DNA from: B8-G4 sp033720735
GTDB taxonomy: Bacteria > Bacteroidota > Bacteroidia > Chitinophagales > Saprospiraceae
Direction of reading: 5' to 3'
NCBI GenBank assembly: GCA_033720735.1
Contig: JAWWBX010000006.1
Span: forward strand, 1-39,463
Length of the DNA: 39,463 nt
Both the position numbers and the translations under genes were made by a program. The notes beneath the pieces are model-generated. The model was not told where the DNA came from. It saw nothing but the letters and a program-made list of their open reading frames with translations, and made no database searches. Position 1 is the stretch's first letter. Every line of letters starts with the position of its first letter. This document shows, piece by piece, positions 17,054 through 25,053 of this stretch.

Positions 17054-17162
17054 ACGACTATGGCTTGACACTACCCACATCTTTGCTCCGACAAGCATCG
17101 CAACGGATTGCAATAAAGCTTTGAGATGCGAGCAAATTTTTAACCACTTAAACAATTGTATC

Positions 17163-17504
17163 ATGAGAGAAATGAAAAACAGTGTCACGCTGATGGGCAA
17201 CCTCGGTTCGGATGTTCAGCTGACCACCCTGAGTTCAGGGACGAAAGTCGCCCGCGTTGCCGTTGCAACCAATGAGTATCGCCGCGACCAGGAGGGCAAT
17301 GTGCAGCGGCACACCCAATGGCACAACCTGGTCGGGTGGGGCAGCCGTGCAGAAAGTATGGCCGAGTACCTGACGAAAGGCATGTATGTGCTGATCCAGG
17401 GCAAGCTCACGCACCGCTCGTATGAAGACAAGGAAGGCAACACGCGGTACTTGTCCGAGGTCGTTGTCAACAACTTCAATCGCCTGCAGAAAAAGGCATC
17501 CTGA
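17163..17504 (+). CDS. ssb: Single-stranded-DNA-binding protein, copy 1 (113 aa)
   Basis: An OB-fold protein that coats single-stranded DNA during replication, repair or recombination. The N-terminal SVTLMGNLGSDVQLT, the central TQWHNLVGWGSRAESMAEYLTKG in parts, and LIQGKLTHRSYEDKEG are typical of bacterial SSB. The frame opens at 17121, but the fourteen extra residues do not resemble SSB; ATG 17163 (or 17173-17175 in MKNS) is the natural start. It is short: the protein ends about one OB fold after the start with LQKKAS and has no Gly/Pro-rich linker or acidic DDIPF-type tip used to recruit partner proteins. A paralogue follows 29 bases later. Confidence 0.93.
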   Translation: MREMKNSVTLMGNLGSDVQLTTLSSGTKVARVAVATNEYRRDQEGNVQRHTQWHNLVGWGSRAESMAEYLTKGMYVLIQGKLTHRSYEDKEGNTRYLSEVVVNNFNRLQKKAS

Positions 17505-17533
17505 TTATCACGATTTCATCACCACAAAAACTT

Positions 17534-17887
17534 ATGATCATGGCAAACCTGAGAAATTCAGTCCAACTGATCGGCCACCTCGGCCGTGACCCCGAAATTC
17601 ACGAAACGTCTACCGGCAAGACCGTTGCCCGTGTCTCCATCGCTACCAACGAATCCTACAAGAACAAGGATGGCGAGCGCGTGCAGAAGACAGAATGGCA
17701 CAATCTGGTCGCCTGGGGCAATCAGGCCGCCTACTTCGACAAGTATCTCCAGAAGGGCAGCTTTGTCGGTATCCGCGGCAAGATTGCACATCGCAAGTAC
17801 GAGGGCAAGGACGGTATCACCAAGAACTTCACGGAGGTCGTCGTTGACGAGATCCTCAACCTGACGCCCAGGGAAGTGGCGGTTTAA
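17534..17887 (+). CDS. ssb: Single-stranded-DNA-binding protein, copy 2 (117 aa)
   Basis: Second OB-fold SSB in tandem, clearly homologous to copy 1 but with a more canonical core: NSVQLIGHLGRDPEI, TGKTVARVSIATNESY, TEWHNLVAWGNQA, GSFVGIRGKIAHRKYE. ATG at 17534 or 17540 (MANLRNS) can both serve. It also stops right after the OB fold (LTPREVAV) and lacks the acidic C-terminal tip. It probably shares a transcript with copy 1 and ends at the hairpin shared with the opposite-strand tag gene. Whether either copy is the replicative SSB of the cell cannot be told here; a longer SSB may exist elsewhere. Confidence 0.94.
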   Translation: MIMANLRNSVQLIGHLGRDPEIHETSTGKTVARVSIATNESYKNKDGERVQKTEWHNLVAWGNQAAYFDKYLQKGSFVGIRGKIAHRKYEGKDGITKNFTEVVVDEILNLTPREVAV

Positions 17888-17894
17888 ACCCGAC

Positions 17895-17922
17895 AGCTGC
17901 CCGGCCACCGTGCCGGGCAGCT
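17895..17922. terminator. Bidirectional hairpin between ssb and tag
   Basis: Arms AGCTGCCCGGC (17895-17905) and GCCGGGCAGCT (17912-17922) pair perfectly around a 6-base loop. It lies between the convergent ssb and tag stops. The following TATTAT is only partly U-rich, so termination on the plus strand may be moderate; on the minus strand the T content after the stem is also limited. Confidence 0.7.
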
Positions 17923-17924
17923 TA

Positions 17925-18503
17925 TTATCCGTCCTGCCTCACCCAGCACGCAGCCAGGTGATCATTGACCATTCCACAGGCTTGCATGAACGCATAGCAA
18001 ATCGTTGATCCGACAAACTTGAAACCACGCCCCTTGAGTGCCTTGCTCATCCGATCCGATTCTGGCGTAGTGGCCTGGTATTCGGCCATGGATGCCAACG
18101 GGTTGTCGATCACACGGTGGTCGGTAAACTGCCAAATGAATTCGTCAAAGCTGCCGTGCTCTTCCTGCACTTCGAGAAACTTACGCGCATTGATCACAAA
18201 GGCTTCCACCTTCAGGCGGTTGCGAATAATGCCCGGGTCCTGTAGCAGGACTGCCTTCCGGCGAGCATCATACCGTGCGATCTTGCGGGCATCGAATTGA
18301 TCGAACGCGGCGCGATAAGTCTCACGACGCTTCAGGATCGTATGCCACGACAAGCCGGCTTGCGCGCCTTCGAGCAGAAGCATTTCAAACAGCTTCTCGT
18401 CATCGTGGACCGGCCGGCCCCATTCGTGATCGTGGTAATCGATGTACAACTGATCTTTGAGACACCAGGGACATCTGAACTTTTCCATGTCAACATCATG
18501 CAT
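17925..18503 (-). CDS. tag: DNA-3-methyladenine glycosylase I
   Basis: A base-excision-repair enzyme that removes 3-methyladenine from alkylated DNA. The zinc-binding residues of Tag are visible: Cys in RCPWC and His in YHDHEWG near the N-terminus, and His and Cys in HLAACW near the C-terminus. LLEGAQAGLSW carries the glutamate that reads the damaged base. Length (192 aa, or 187 from the ATG at 18488, MEKFRCPW) is normal. The first ATG overlaps the stop of the upstream glycosyltransferase by one base (TAATG), which suggests translational coupling with a glycan operon, an unusual setting for a repair gene. It ends at a hairpin shared with the convergent ssb pair. Confidence 0.95.
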   Translation of the reverse strand: MHDVDMEKFRCPWCLKDQLYIDYHDHEWGRPVHDDEKLFEMLLLEGAQAGLSWHTILKRRETYRAAFDQFDARKIARYDARRKAVLLQDPGIIRNRLKVEAFVINARKFLEVQEEHGSFDEFIWQFTDHRVIDNPLASMAEYQATTPESDRMSKALKGRGFKFVGSTICYAFMQACGMVNDHLAACWVRQDG

Positions 18504-19246
18504 TACGGGATCACCGGTACGGCTTGCGCGCGCACCCGCTCAAAGTCTGCCCTGCGCTCATCGATCGACCACAGGTATTTATGCCCCCATTTGTTGGCCA
18601 CGTCCTTTGGCCGGAGACCGGTGCGCAGGAACAAGTGGCGTTCGTTGAGGTAGTCGAAGCCGAGGTATTTGTAATGGAGCAATTTCATTTTGCGCTCAAT
18701 GGGGTAGATGGCAGGGCCGGTTGGAACGCAGGTGTGGCGTCCCAATTCGTAATTAATATCGTAAATGGCGTTTGGATTGAAGATGAGCACTTTGTCCATT
18801 CGGTCCCAGCGCACGCCGGTTTTGACCACATCACAGAGACGCGCCGGCGTCTCCGGAAAAGTGTCGCTGACCATTTCATAGCCCAGGCAGGGGATCACAG
18901 ATATGCCATTGCGCCTGCAATCGTCCAGATATGCTGCGACCGACATCCCCGGTACGACCACCTGTTCGTCGAGGTTGAGGATGATCACCCAGTCTGCCAC
19001 ACCTTTACTCCGCTTCCAGACCGTGTTGTAGAGGACGGTTTCTTCCTCCACAAAAGAGTCTGAGTGAAAGGTCACATGCTCAACGGATGCACGCGGGTGC
19101 TCGCCGAGGATTTGAAGCGTCCGGTCTGTGGAGCCATTGTCAAAGAGAAAATACTGGTCGACGAAGCCGTCATAATGCCGGAAGAAATACGGCAGCATCT
19201 TCTCTTCATTGAGTACCAGTGAGTAGAGGTGTACGATCATGGTCAA
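18503..19246 (-). CDS. Glycosyltransferase-like protein, GT2-related (247 aa)
   Basis: Resembles the short GT-A-fold proteins grouped with GT2/GT92 (Glyco_tranf_2_4 type). It begins HLYSLVLNEEKMLPYFFRHY, here noted in parts as LVLNEEKMLPYFF, then FDNGSTDRT, and has ILNLDEQV where other GTs have the DxD metal motif (near residue 92). FEETVLYNTVW-like and HYKYLGFDYLNERH segments complete the fold. No signal peptide or membrane segment is apparent. The start overlaps the stop of the upstream sulfotransferase by 4 bases (ATGA), and its own stop overlaps tag by one base, so the three are almost certainly one transcript. Sugar specificity is unknown. Confidence 0.8.
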   Translation of the reverse strand: MTMIVHLYSLVLNEEKMLPYFFRHYDGFVDQYFLFDNGSTDRTLQILGEHPRASVEHVTFHSDSFVEEETVLYNTVWKRSKGVADWVIILNLDEQVVVPGMSVAAYLDDCRRNGISVIPCLGYEMVSDTFPETPARLCDVVKTGVRWDRMDKVLIFNPNAIYDINYELGRHTCVPTGPAIYPIERKMKLLHYKYLGFDYLNERHLFLRTGLRPKDVANKWGHKYLWSIDERRADFERVRAQAVPVIP

Positions 19247-20274
19247 CGAGGCTCGGGTTGTGACCTGCCCAGCAGCCGGTCGATGCTGCGCAGGAGTTTC
19301 CAGGTGCGGCTGTTACGGATTGCGGTCAGAGATTCTTGCAGGTTGGCAATATGTTGATGCAGCGCTTCAATATTGTTCTTGTCTTCAAGATAGTTGATAT
19401 AGGCCTGTTGCTGCTGGATCAGTTCCTGGGCTTTGTCCTGATCGTGCACGTTCCTGAAAAAAAGAGCTTGCTCTTCCATTTGCAGCAGAAGCTGATGGCT
19501 GATATCGCTGAGACGCCCGGCCGAAGGTGGTGGAAGTTTGAGTTGCACCTCCCGATTGCGCTGCGACCGTGCCTTCAGATCGGCATGTAACGCAGCAACA
19601 TCCTGGCTCAATGCATCGTCGCGGTACGCCTTGATCAATGCCGGCTTGTACCACCGGGCGATGCCGGTATACGGCAGATGCAATTGACGACAGATCCACG
19701 ATAATTCGTCCGACAGGCGGTCAGCAGGCCAGTCGAAGTCCAGCAGAAACCCATTCGCTTGTTCGACCAGCGACAACAGCTTGCGATTGTGTGCCAACCA
19801 CAGCGCAACAGCTTTTTCACGTTCAAATCCGTCGCGTTTTGCCAGACTGCGTTCTACGCCTTCGGGATGACGAAAGATCCCGATGACCACCGATTCTTCT
19901 GGCAGGTATGGCCGCCAGGCCTCCCAGACCAGGAGGGTCCTGGGATCTTTGAAGCCGCTGGCAAAGGCGGCTGGTGCGCGCAGACGAGCGATCTCCTCTG
20001 CTACGGCGGCGGCGATCTCTGGCGTGACCGTGATTGACAGCGGGGGCTGATCCCAGCTTCCGTCGGTGAGGGCCAACGTCTGATCAGCCAGGGATTGCAA
20101 GCGCTGATGTTCCCAATGGCCGAAGGCATTGGTGGGATGGGGATTGATGTCGGTATGCGTCAATTGTGCGGGGGTGCCCAGATAGACGCCCGACAGGTTG
20201 AGCGCACGCGCCAAAAAGGAGGTGCCGCTGCGGTGCATGCCGGAGATGATCAGGAAGGGACTTAACTCACTCAT
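19243..20274 (-). CDS. Sulfotransferase-family protein with C-terminal coiled coil (343 aa)
   Basis: Likely transfers sulfate from PAPS to a carbohydrate. The 5'-phosphosulfate loop is ISGMHRSGTSFLARAL at about residues 10-25, and the 3'-phosphate-binding region is IGIFRHPEGVERSLAKR near 130-146. The catalytic domain ends near 230. Residues 230-325 are a Gln/Lys/Glu-rich coiled coil (QDKAQELIQQQQAYINYLEDK), followed by NSRTWKLLRSIDRLLG, a tail also seen after coiled coils in other glycan-assembly proteins and mirrored in the large GT at 27069 (ASWSYRLGHYTTLPFRR). The tail may organise an assembly complex at the membrane (inference). It starts 67 bases after the upstream GT2 stop. Confidence 0.82.
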   Translation of the reverse strand: MSELSPFLIISGMHRSGTSFLARALNLSGVYLGTPAQLTHTDINPHPTNAFGHWEHQRLQSLADQTLALTDGSWDQPPLSITVTPEIAAAVAEEIARLRAPAAFASGFKDPRTLLVWEAWRPYLPEESVVIGIFRHPEGVERSLAKRDGFEREKAVALWLAHNRKLLSLVEQANGFLLDFDWPADRLSDELSWICRQLHLPYTGIARWYKPALIKAYRDDALSQDVAALHADLKARSQRNREVQLKLPPPSAGRLSDISHQLLLQMEEQALFFRNVHDQDKAQELIQQQQAYINYLEDKNNIEALHQHIANLQESLTAIRNSRTWKLLRSIDRLLGRSQPEPR

Positions 20275-20341
20275 GTGGACATCGGGATGCTTGGACGCAG
20301 ACCGAATGTAGGCAGCCCATCGGAAACATCATAGGACTGGG

Positions 20342-21316
20342 TCATTCACCGCTGTACTCCGACCAGTACCAGGTATAGGGGCACTGGAAGTTGTTGGCCA
20401 TCGCGATCTGTAACTGTTCCGACAAATGGGGCAACAGATTTTGCCGGACTTGTCCCCACAACAGGGGCCGCCGGGTCGGCGTCTCGAAGTCCTGCCCGCG
20501 GATTGCGATATACTGCTTGCGCCACTTGCGCAAGTTGGTCAGCAGATCATCGTGAGTACTGTTGGAGGCAATGCCGCCGTGGATCTGGTGAAAAGTGGCG
20601 TCATCGAGCAGCATCACAAAGGTGGATCCCTTCAGTTCGACGGCCTCCTTGTACATGTCAAAGCTCAGCAATCCCCCACCCGGAAAATCAAATCGCTCAT
20701 CGGCATATCCTATTCGCGCCCAATCCGCCGTGCGCAGCGCCAGGTAATTGGTCTCCATCATGCGGCCAAACCACGCCCCTGCGTTGCTGCCCATCACCAC
20801 CGAAATATCGTAGAGGCGGTACCCGTCTTCGGGCCAGCGGATACTTGCGAGCAGTTGATCCTCAACCTGTTCATCGTAAACACCCTTGGCGATGGCGCGC
20901 GACTGGATCTCATGCCCGAGCAGCCATCCTACCGTTGTAACTACCGGAGAGGTGTAGGCGCGTCCCGCTGAGATGGTGGCGGCGACGATGCCTGGTGTCA
21001 CCATGCGCGCACCATCGATCATGACCGCGACCATGTCGCCCCGGGCAAGATCAAAACCGCGATTGATCGCTTTCACCGGCGACGGCGGGGCATCGGCCAG
21101 GTATTCGTACCGGAAGTTGCCGGCCAGATGAGCAAAGAACCCTTCATCCATCGGTACATCGGATCCATTGTCCATGACGATCACTTCGTAATCGGCGGCC
21201 TGGACGTCACGCTGGTAATCGGTACACAGGGAGTACAGGGTGCGCTTGGCAGCACGCTCCATGTTGTAAATGATGACGATGACTGACAGCTGTGGCCGAA
21301 TATGCTCTGGCGCCAT
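20342..21316 (-). CDS. GT2-family glycosyltransferase (324 aa)
   Basis: A GT-A fold protein: LSVIVIIYNMERAAKRTL near the N-terminus, VMDNGSDVP, and MVAVMIDGARMVTPG near residue 95 where canonical GT2 enzymes have a DxD motif, so the metal site is atypical. The frame runs open upstream to 21841, but that stretch overlaps the divergent methyltransferase and has no GT homology; the ATG at 21316 starts ten residues before the first strand and is chosen. It is first of the leftward group (GT2, sulfotransferase, GT, tag) and divergent from the TylF-like gene across 90 bases. Cytosolic or membrane-peripheral. Confidence 0.85.
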   Translation of the reverse strand: MAPEHIRPQLSVIVIIYNMERAAKRTLYSLCTDYQRDVQAADYEVIVMDNGSDVPMDEGFFAHLAGNFRYEYLADAPPSPVKAINRGFDLARGDMVAVMIDGARMVTPGIVAATISAGRAYTSPVVTTVGWLLGHEIQSRAIAKGVYDEQVEDQLLASIRWPEDGYRLYDISVVMGSNAGAWFGRMMETNYLALRTADWARIGYADERFDFPGGGLLSFDMYKEAVELKGSTFVMLLDDATFHQIHGGIASNSTHDDLLTNLRKWRKQYIAIRGQDFETPTRRPLLWGQVRQNLLPHLSEQLQIAMANNFQCPYTWYWSEYSGE

Positions 21317-21406
21317 GGCGGCGTTTGGTTGTAAGCGGCTCAAACTAACAAATTGAAGGCAATGTCGGACGGAATTCGTTTTGGCAGGAATGATTAGATT
21401 GATGCC

Positions 21407-22195
21407 ATGACCGGTCTGCCTTACAGTGATCCAGCGGATCTGACTGAGATGTATCTCGAGTTGCTCAAGCAAGCCCTGACGGCCTCCTTGTACCCCCAGA
21501 GTGCGTGGCGGATTGAAGGCATGCATGAGGGGCGCGTCCTGATCACCCCGCACCCCTACCGGGAGGCGTACCGGGTCAAAGGGCATGACTGGCCCATGTT
21601 TGGATATTCGATGGTTGGACACTACCGGCTGGACAATGTCCGGGCATGTGTGGAGAGCGCAATCCGTGACGAGGTGCCCGGCGACCTGGTGGAAGCGGGC
21701 GTCTGGCAGGGCGGTACCACGATCTTCATGCGGGGGATCCTCAAGGCATACGGCATCACAGATCGCACGGTCTGGGCGGCCGACTCTTTTGAGGGCATGC
21801 CTGCACCGGCGGATGCGAATGACGGCGCTGACCTCAGCCATCTGGCCTACCTCAGTGTGTCGCTTGAGGACGTTCAGGCCAATTTCGCCCGGTTTGGGTT
21901 ACTCGACGCTCAGGTGCGATTTGTCAAAGGCTGGTTTGCTGACGCATTACCGCAGGCGCCGATCAAGGAGATTGCAGTCCTGCGGCTCGACGGTGACATG
22001 TACTCGTCAACCATGGATGCCCTCAACGCCTTGTACGACAAAGTTAGTCCGGGGGGGTACGTGATCGCGGATGACTACCATTCCTGGCCATCATGTCGGC
22101 GCGCTGTCGATGAGTTCCTTGCCGCAAGAGGCCTGTCGCCCCACATCCGCCAGGTAGACTGGGCCGGGGCTTACTGGAGAGTGGGATATGCGTGA
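21407..22195 (+). CDS. TylF/MycF-family O-methyltransferase (262 aa)
   Basis: SAM- and metal-dependent sugar O-methyltransferase family, known from macrolide sugars (TylF, MycF) and also common in polysaccharide loci. LVEAGVWQGGTTIFMRGIL (about 97-115) is the SAM-binding glycine-rich loop, followed by VWAADSFEGMP, VRFVKGWFADALP, LRLDGDMYSSTMDALNALY (metal-ligand Asp region) and YVIADDYHSWPSCRRAVDEF. All are in the family order. It probably methylates a sugar hydroxyl of the glycan made by this locus. It is the first gene of the rightward group, and its last 8 bases overlap the next start. Confidence 0.93.
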   Translation: MTGLPYSDPADLTEMYLELLKQALTASLYPQSAWRIEGMHEGRVLITPHPYREAYRVKGHDWPMFGYSMVGHYRLDNVRACVESAIRDEVPGDLVEAGVWQGGTTIFMRGILKAYGITDRTVWAADSFEGMPAPADANDGADLSHLAYLSVSLEDVQANFARFGLLDAQVRFVKGWFADALPQAPIKEIAVLRLDGDMYSSTMDALNALYDKVSPGGYVIADDYHSWPSCRRAVDEFLAARGLSPHIRQVDWAGAYWRVGYA

Positions 22196-23045
22196 CCCCA
22201 CTCTACTGTCACGCTTTATAAGCTGGCTGCAGCAACGGCCGCTGATCAATGCAGCCCTCGTTGTCGTCTACTTTCTGGTAGTTGTGCTCCCGCATGAAGC
22301 CGTGGGCTCTCTGATCCATCGCCTGCTGTTTCGCGGGTCCGTTGCGGATTACAATCTCACCTTCATGCTGATCTTTGCTGCGGTGGTCGGTATCGCGATG
22401 GCGCCGGTGGTGCGATGCGCATGGATCAGGCGACCACCCGCGCGGCTGCTGGCGGGTACCTTGCTGGTAGTGGGGCTGATGATCGTGGCGTATCGTACGA
22501 TCATGGTGCTGTCAACGGAAGCCATCCACTATGTGCAGTATGCAGTCATGGCCATCCTGCTGTATCCGCTGCTGCGCCACCATCTGGAAACCGTTGTAGC
22601 CGCGACACTTCTGGGGGTACTGGATGAGCTGTATCAATATCTCTGGCTGAAGCCCGCCGATCCGGGTTATTATGACTTTAATGATGTCGTACTCAATGTT
22701 TTGGGCGCGATGTTCGGGTTATGTATCGTCGGCATCTGCGACGGCACCACCCGAGCGCGAGGTACGCGCCCTGTGTGGCGGTCCCCCTTTTGGCTGACGG
22801 TCGGGTCATCGATGGTCATCCTGGGCATCCTCTGGGCGTGCCGGGTTTGGTCTGTGTTTCCGCCGGAAGCGTCGACTTCACCACCGGTGGTCCTGATGCC
22901 ACAAGTGCCGGATGCCTTCTGGTCAGTGTTTTACGACAAGGCGTTTCACATCATGACGCCCATGGAAGGCCTCGTAGCGGTCATTTGTCTCATCTGGCTG
23001 TCTGCCTGGATGCTACCGGTCATCGGCCAGCGGGTTGCAAGGTGA
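22188..23045 (+). CDS. VanZ-like integral membrane protein (285 aa)
   Basis: A polytopic inner-membrane protein with the VanZ-like signature: EAIHYVQYAVMAILLYPLL near residues 106-124, then LGVLDELYQYLWL and DFNDVVLNVLGAMFG near 145-180. Hydrophobic segments are seen near 19-36, 59-78, 88-108, 112-130, 135-150, 168-185, 200-220 and 260-280. VanZ-like proteins have no firm biochemical role; they are often found in surface-glycan loci. The start overlaps the TylF-like stop by 8 bases, and its TGA stop immediately precedes the open frame of the ABC permease, so these genes are cotranscribed. Confidence 0.82.
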   Translation: MRDPTLLSRFISWLQQRPLINAALVVVYFLVVVLPHEAVGSLIHRLLFRGSVADYNLTFMLIFAAVVGIAMAPVVRCAWIRRPPARLLAGTLLVVGLMIVAYRTIMVLSTEAIHYVQYAVMAILLYPLLRHHLETVVAATLLGVLDELYQYLWLKPADPGYYDFNDVVLNVLGAMFGLCIVGICDGTTRARGTRPVWRSPFWLTVGSSMVILGILWACRVWSVFPPEASTSPPVVLMPQVPDAFWSVFYDKAFHIMTPMEGLVAVICLIWLSAWMLPVIGQRVAR

Positions 23046-23075
23046 TTGTATATTTGGAGTGAAGAGCAGCAATCC

Positions 23076-23885
23076 ATGGCCGTCGCAACCAAGCAAGTAA
23101 GAAGAAGTATCTACCGACTATTGCCGGAAAATAACCGCCTGGAGCGTATCTGGTTGTTGGCGAAGACCGATTTCCGCAAACGGTATTACGGGTCGTTCCT
23201 GGGCCTGGTGTGGGCATTTATCAACCCGTTGTCCCAGCTCATTATTTACTACTACGTCTTTACGGTGGTCTTCAAGATCGATACCGAACACTATGCCCTC
23301 TTTCTGTTTCTGGGTTTGGTGTTCTGGATGTTCTTCAACGAAGCGACAACCAAGAGCATTCAGCTGGTGAAGCAAAAGCGGTACCTGTTGGAGAATATCC
23401 AGATCAACAAACTGGACGTGTACTATGCCCAGATCCTGAGCACGGGAATGGGATTTCTGTTCAACTTTTCGGCCTATTTCCTGGCCAGCCTGTTGTTCGA
23501 TATCAGGTTGCACTGGGAGCTGGTATTCCTTCCGTTGATCATCATCAATCTGATCCTTTTCATTCTGGCAACCCAGATCATCCTGTCGGTGATCCATGTG
23601 TTCATTCGTGACATCAAGCACCTCTGGGCGATTGTATCCCTGGTGCTCTTTTGGTTGAGCGGCATCGTGTTCGCCATCGATCCGACAGCAACGTGGAAGA
23701 CCCTGATCATGGCTTACCTCACCCCGCTGTTCGGCATCTTCGACAACGCCAGGGCGGTATTGATCTATGGTGACGGCATCGACTGGAGCATGTTCCTGTA
23801 TGACTACGCCTATGCGTTGATACTACTCGGATTCGGACTGTTCCTGATGCGTCGCTATTTCGGCAAAGCGCTGGAAATGCTCTGA
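23076..23885 (+). CDS. ABC-2 type polysaccharide-export permease (about 269 aa)
   Basis: Membrane subunit of an ABC exporter of the Wzm/KpsM/TagG type that moves lipid-linked O-antigen, capsule or teichoic acid across the inner membrane. The N-terminal amphipathic stretch ERIWLLAKTDFRKRYYGSFLG, given here as DFRKRYYGSFLGLVW, is family-typical. Six hydrophobic segments follow (about 30-55, 65-85, 110-135, 140-165, 175-195, 235-255). The frame is open to a TTG at 23046 just after the VanZ-like stop; the ATG at 23076 has a weak GGAG 16 bases before it and fits the family better. No ABC ATPase (Wzt-like) gene is in the window, so its partner must be encoded elsewhere. Confidence 0.93.
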   Translation: MAVATKQVRRSIYRLLPENNRLERIWLLAKTDFRKRYYGSFLGLVWAFINPLSQLIIYYYVFTVVFKIDTEHYALFLFLGLVFWMFFNEATTKSIQLVKQKRYLLENIQINKLDVYYAQILSTGMGFLFNFSAYFLASLLFDIRLHWELVFLPLIIINLILFILATQIILSVIHVFIRDIKHLWAIVSLVLFWLSGIVFAIDPTATWKTLIMAYLTPLFGIFDNARAVLIYGDGIDWSMFLYDYAYALILLGFGLFLMRRYFGKALEML

Positions 23886-23949
23886 CCGTCGAATGCCAAT
23901 CTGATTTGCCTGCAGCTTTTATCTTCGCCGTAGAAACCGGACACCAATC

Positions 23950-25053
23950 TTGCGCAGGAGCAAAAAGAAATCAGAAGTCAAAGGCTTTCTCGAGGCGGTA
24001 CGCCCCTTGTGGGTGAGCGGCTGGGCCTATACCGTGGACGAGAGTCAGCCGGTCACGGTACGACTCTGGATTGACGATACGTTGCGCGCTGAGATGAAGG
24101 CTGACCAGCTCCGGGAGAAAATGCGCGACCTCGCCATCCATCCTACCGGGCGCTGCGGGTTTATCTTTCAGCTGGACCAATTGGCGATCCAGCTGCCTGA
24201 CAAATGTGTGGTGCGCGTCACGGCAGGTGATTCCGATCATGAGATCTGGCAGAGCCCATGGCCATATTGGTCAGAGGATGCGCGCCCCAAAGGACGCTCG
24301 GACGACCAGGAAGAGCCGCGCTCGCCACTCGGGGATCAGTTCTTCTTCATCCATATCCCCAAGACCGCCGGAACATCGTTTGGGGATATGCTGCTCAACG
24401 TCTTTCCCGAAGATCAGATCTTCGCCAACCGGCACGACAAAAAAGACAACAACACGTTCTTTCCGTCGCACAATGACTACCTGCTGCTCCCTCAGGAAAA
24501 GCTCGAGTCGGTCAGGCTCCTGGTGGGACATGTTCCCTTTGCGATCGGTGAAATCCTGCCGCGCACATTCCACCGCCTGACATTCTTGCGCAACCCCCGT
24601 GACCGGGTCATTTCACACCTGGCCTTTGCCCATGAACACTTCCCGGTAGTGAAAGGACAGAGCATCGAGCAACTCTTCCACCAGGTCAAACGCGGTCAGC
24701 TGACCAATGCCCAGGTGGTGTATTTTGCCGACAGCGATCCGTACGACCTGCAGTATTTCAAACGACAAGCTCCGATCGACGAGCAAGCTGTCCGTCAGGC
24801 CGTGCTCAACATCCACAAGTGTGAGTTTGTCGGAATCGTCGAGGAGTTTGAGACGGCGGTCCGGGTCATCGAAGCGATGTTTGGCTGGAAGCTGGGACAG
24901 ATCCCTTTCAAGAACAAGTCATCAACCCGCGCCAAGGTCAATATTCCGCAGCACATCCTGGATGAGATCGATGAGATCACCCGCCTCGACCAGATCGTCT
25001 ACGAAGCTGCCAGACAGCGGTTTCAGCATCTGAAGGAGACCTTCCTCAAATGA
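23950..25053 (+). CDS. Sulfotransferase with N-terminal beta-sandwich-like domain (367 aa)
   Basis: Residues 10-100 (GFLEAVRPLWVSGWAYTVD in parts: VRPLWVSGWAYTVDE, then VTVRLWIDDTLRAEMKAD and GRCGFIFQL) match a small beta domain often attached to glycan-acting proteins. Residues 130-365 resemble the Sulfotransfer_2 family: FFIHIPKTAGTSFGDML (5'-phosphosulfate loop, about 133-149) and LTFLRNPRDRVISHLAF (3'-phosphate region, about 212-228). It should sulfate a sugar using PAPS. The only start near the domain is a TTG at 23950; the frame is closed by a stop at 23902 and the next ATG is 36 residues inside the domain. Its last 4 bases overlap the next gene (ATGA). It is a different family from the sulfotransferase at 19243. 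Confidence 0.83.
   Translation: MRRSKKKSEVKGFLEAVRPLWVSGWAYTVDESQPVTVRLWIDDTLRAEMKADQLREKMRDLAIHPTGRCGFIFQLDQLAIQLPDKCVVRVTAGDSDHEIWQSPWPYWSEDARPKGRSDDQEEPRSPLGDQFFFIHIPKTAGTSFGDMLLNVFPEDQIFANRHDKKDNNTFFPSHNDYLLLPQEKLESVRLLVGHVPFAIGEILPRTFHRLTFLRNPRDRVISHLAFAHEHFPVVKGQSIEQLFHQVKRGQLTNAQVVYFADSDPYDLQYFKRQAPIDEQAVRQAVLNIHKCEFVGIVEEFETAVRVIEAMFGWKLGQIPFKNKSSTRAKVNIPQHILDEIDEITRLDQIVYEAARQRFQHLKETFLK

Noticed and set aside
17065..17070. TTGACA resembling a sigma-70 -35 box before ssb
   Set aside because: No -10 hexamer at 16-18 bases, and the phylum uses a different promoter; the nearby CATCTTTG is only a 7 of 8 match to TAnnTTTG with the wrong -33 spacing.
21317..21841. N-terminal extension of the GT2 gene at 20342-21316
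   Set aside because: Would overlap the divergent TylF-like gene by 435 bases and shows no glycosyltransferase homology; ATG 21316 fits the fold start.
23046..23075. TTG start for the ABC permease
   Set aside because: Possible, but the extra ten residues do not match the family N-terminus and the ATG at 23076 does.
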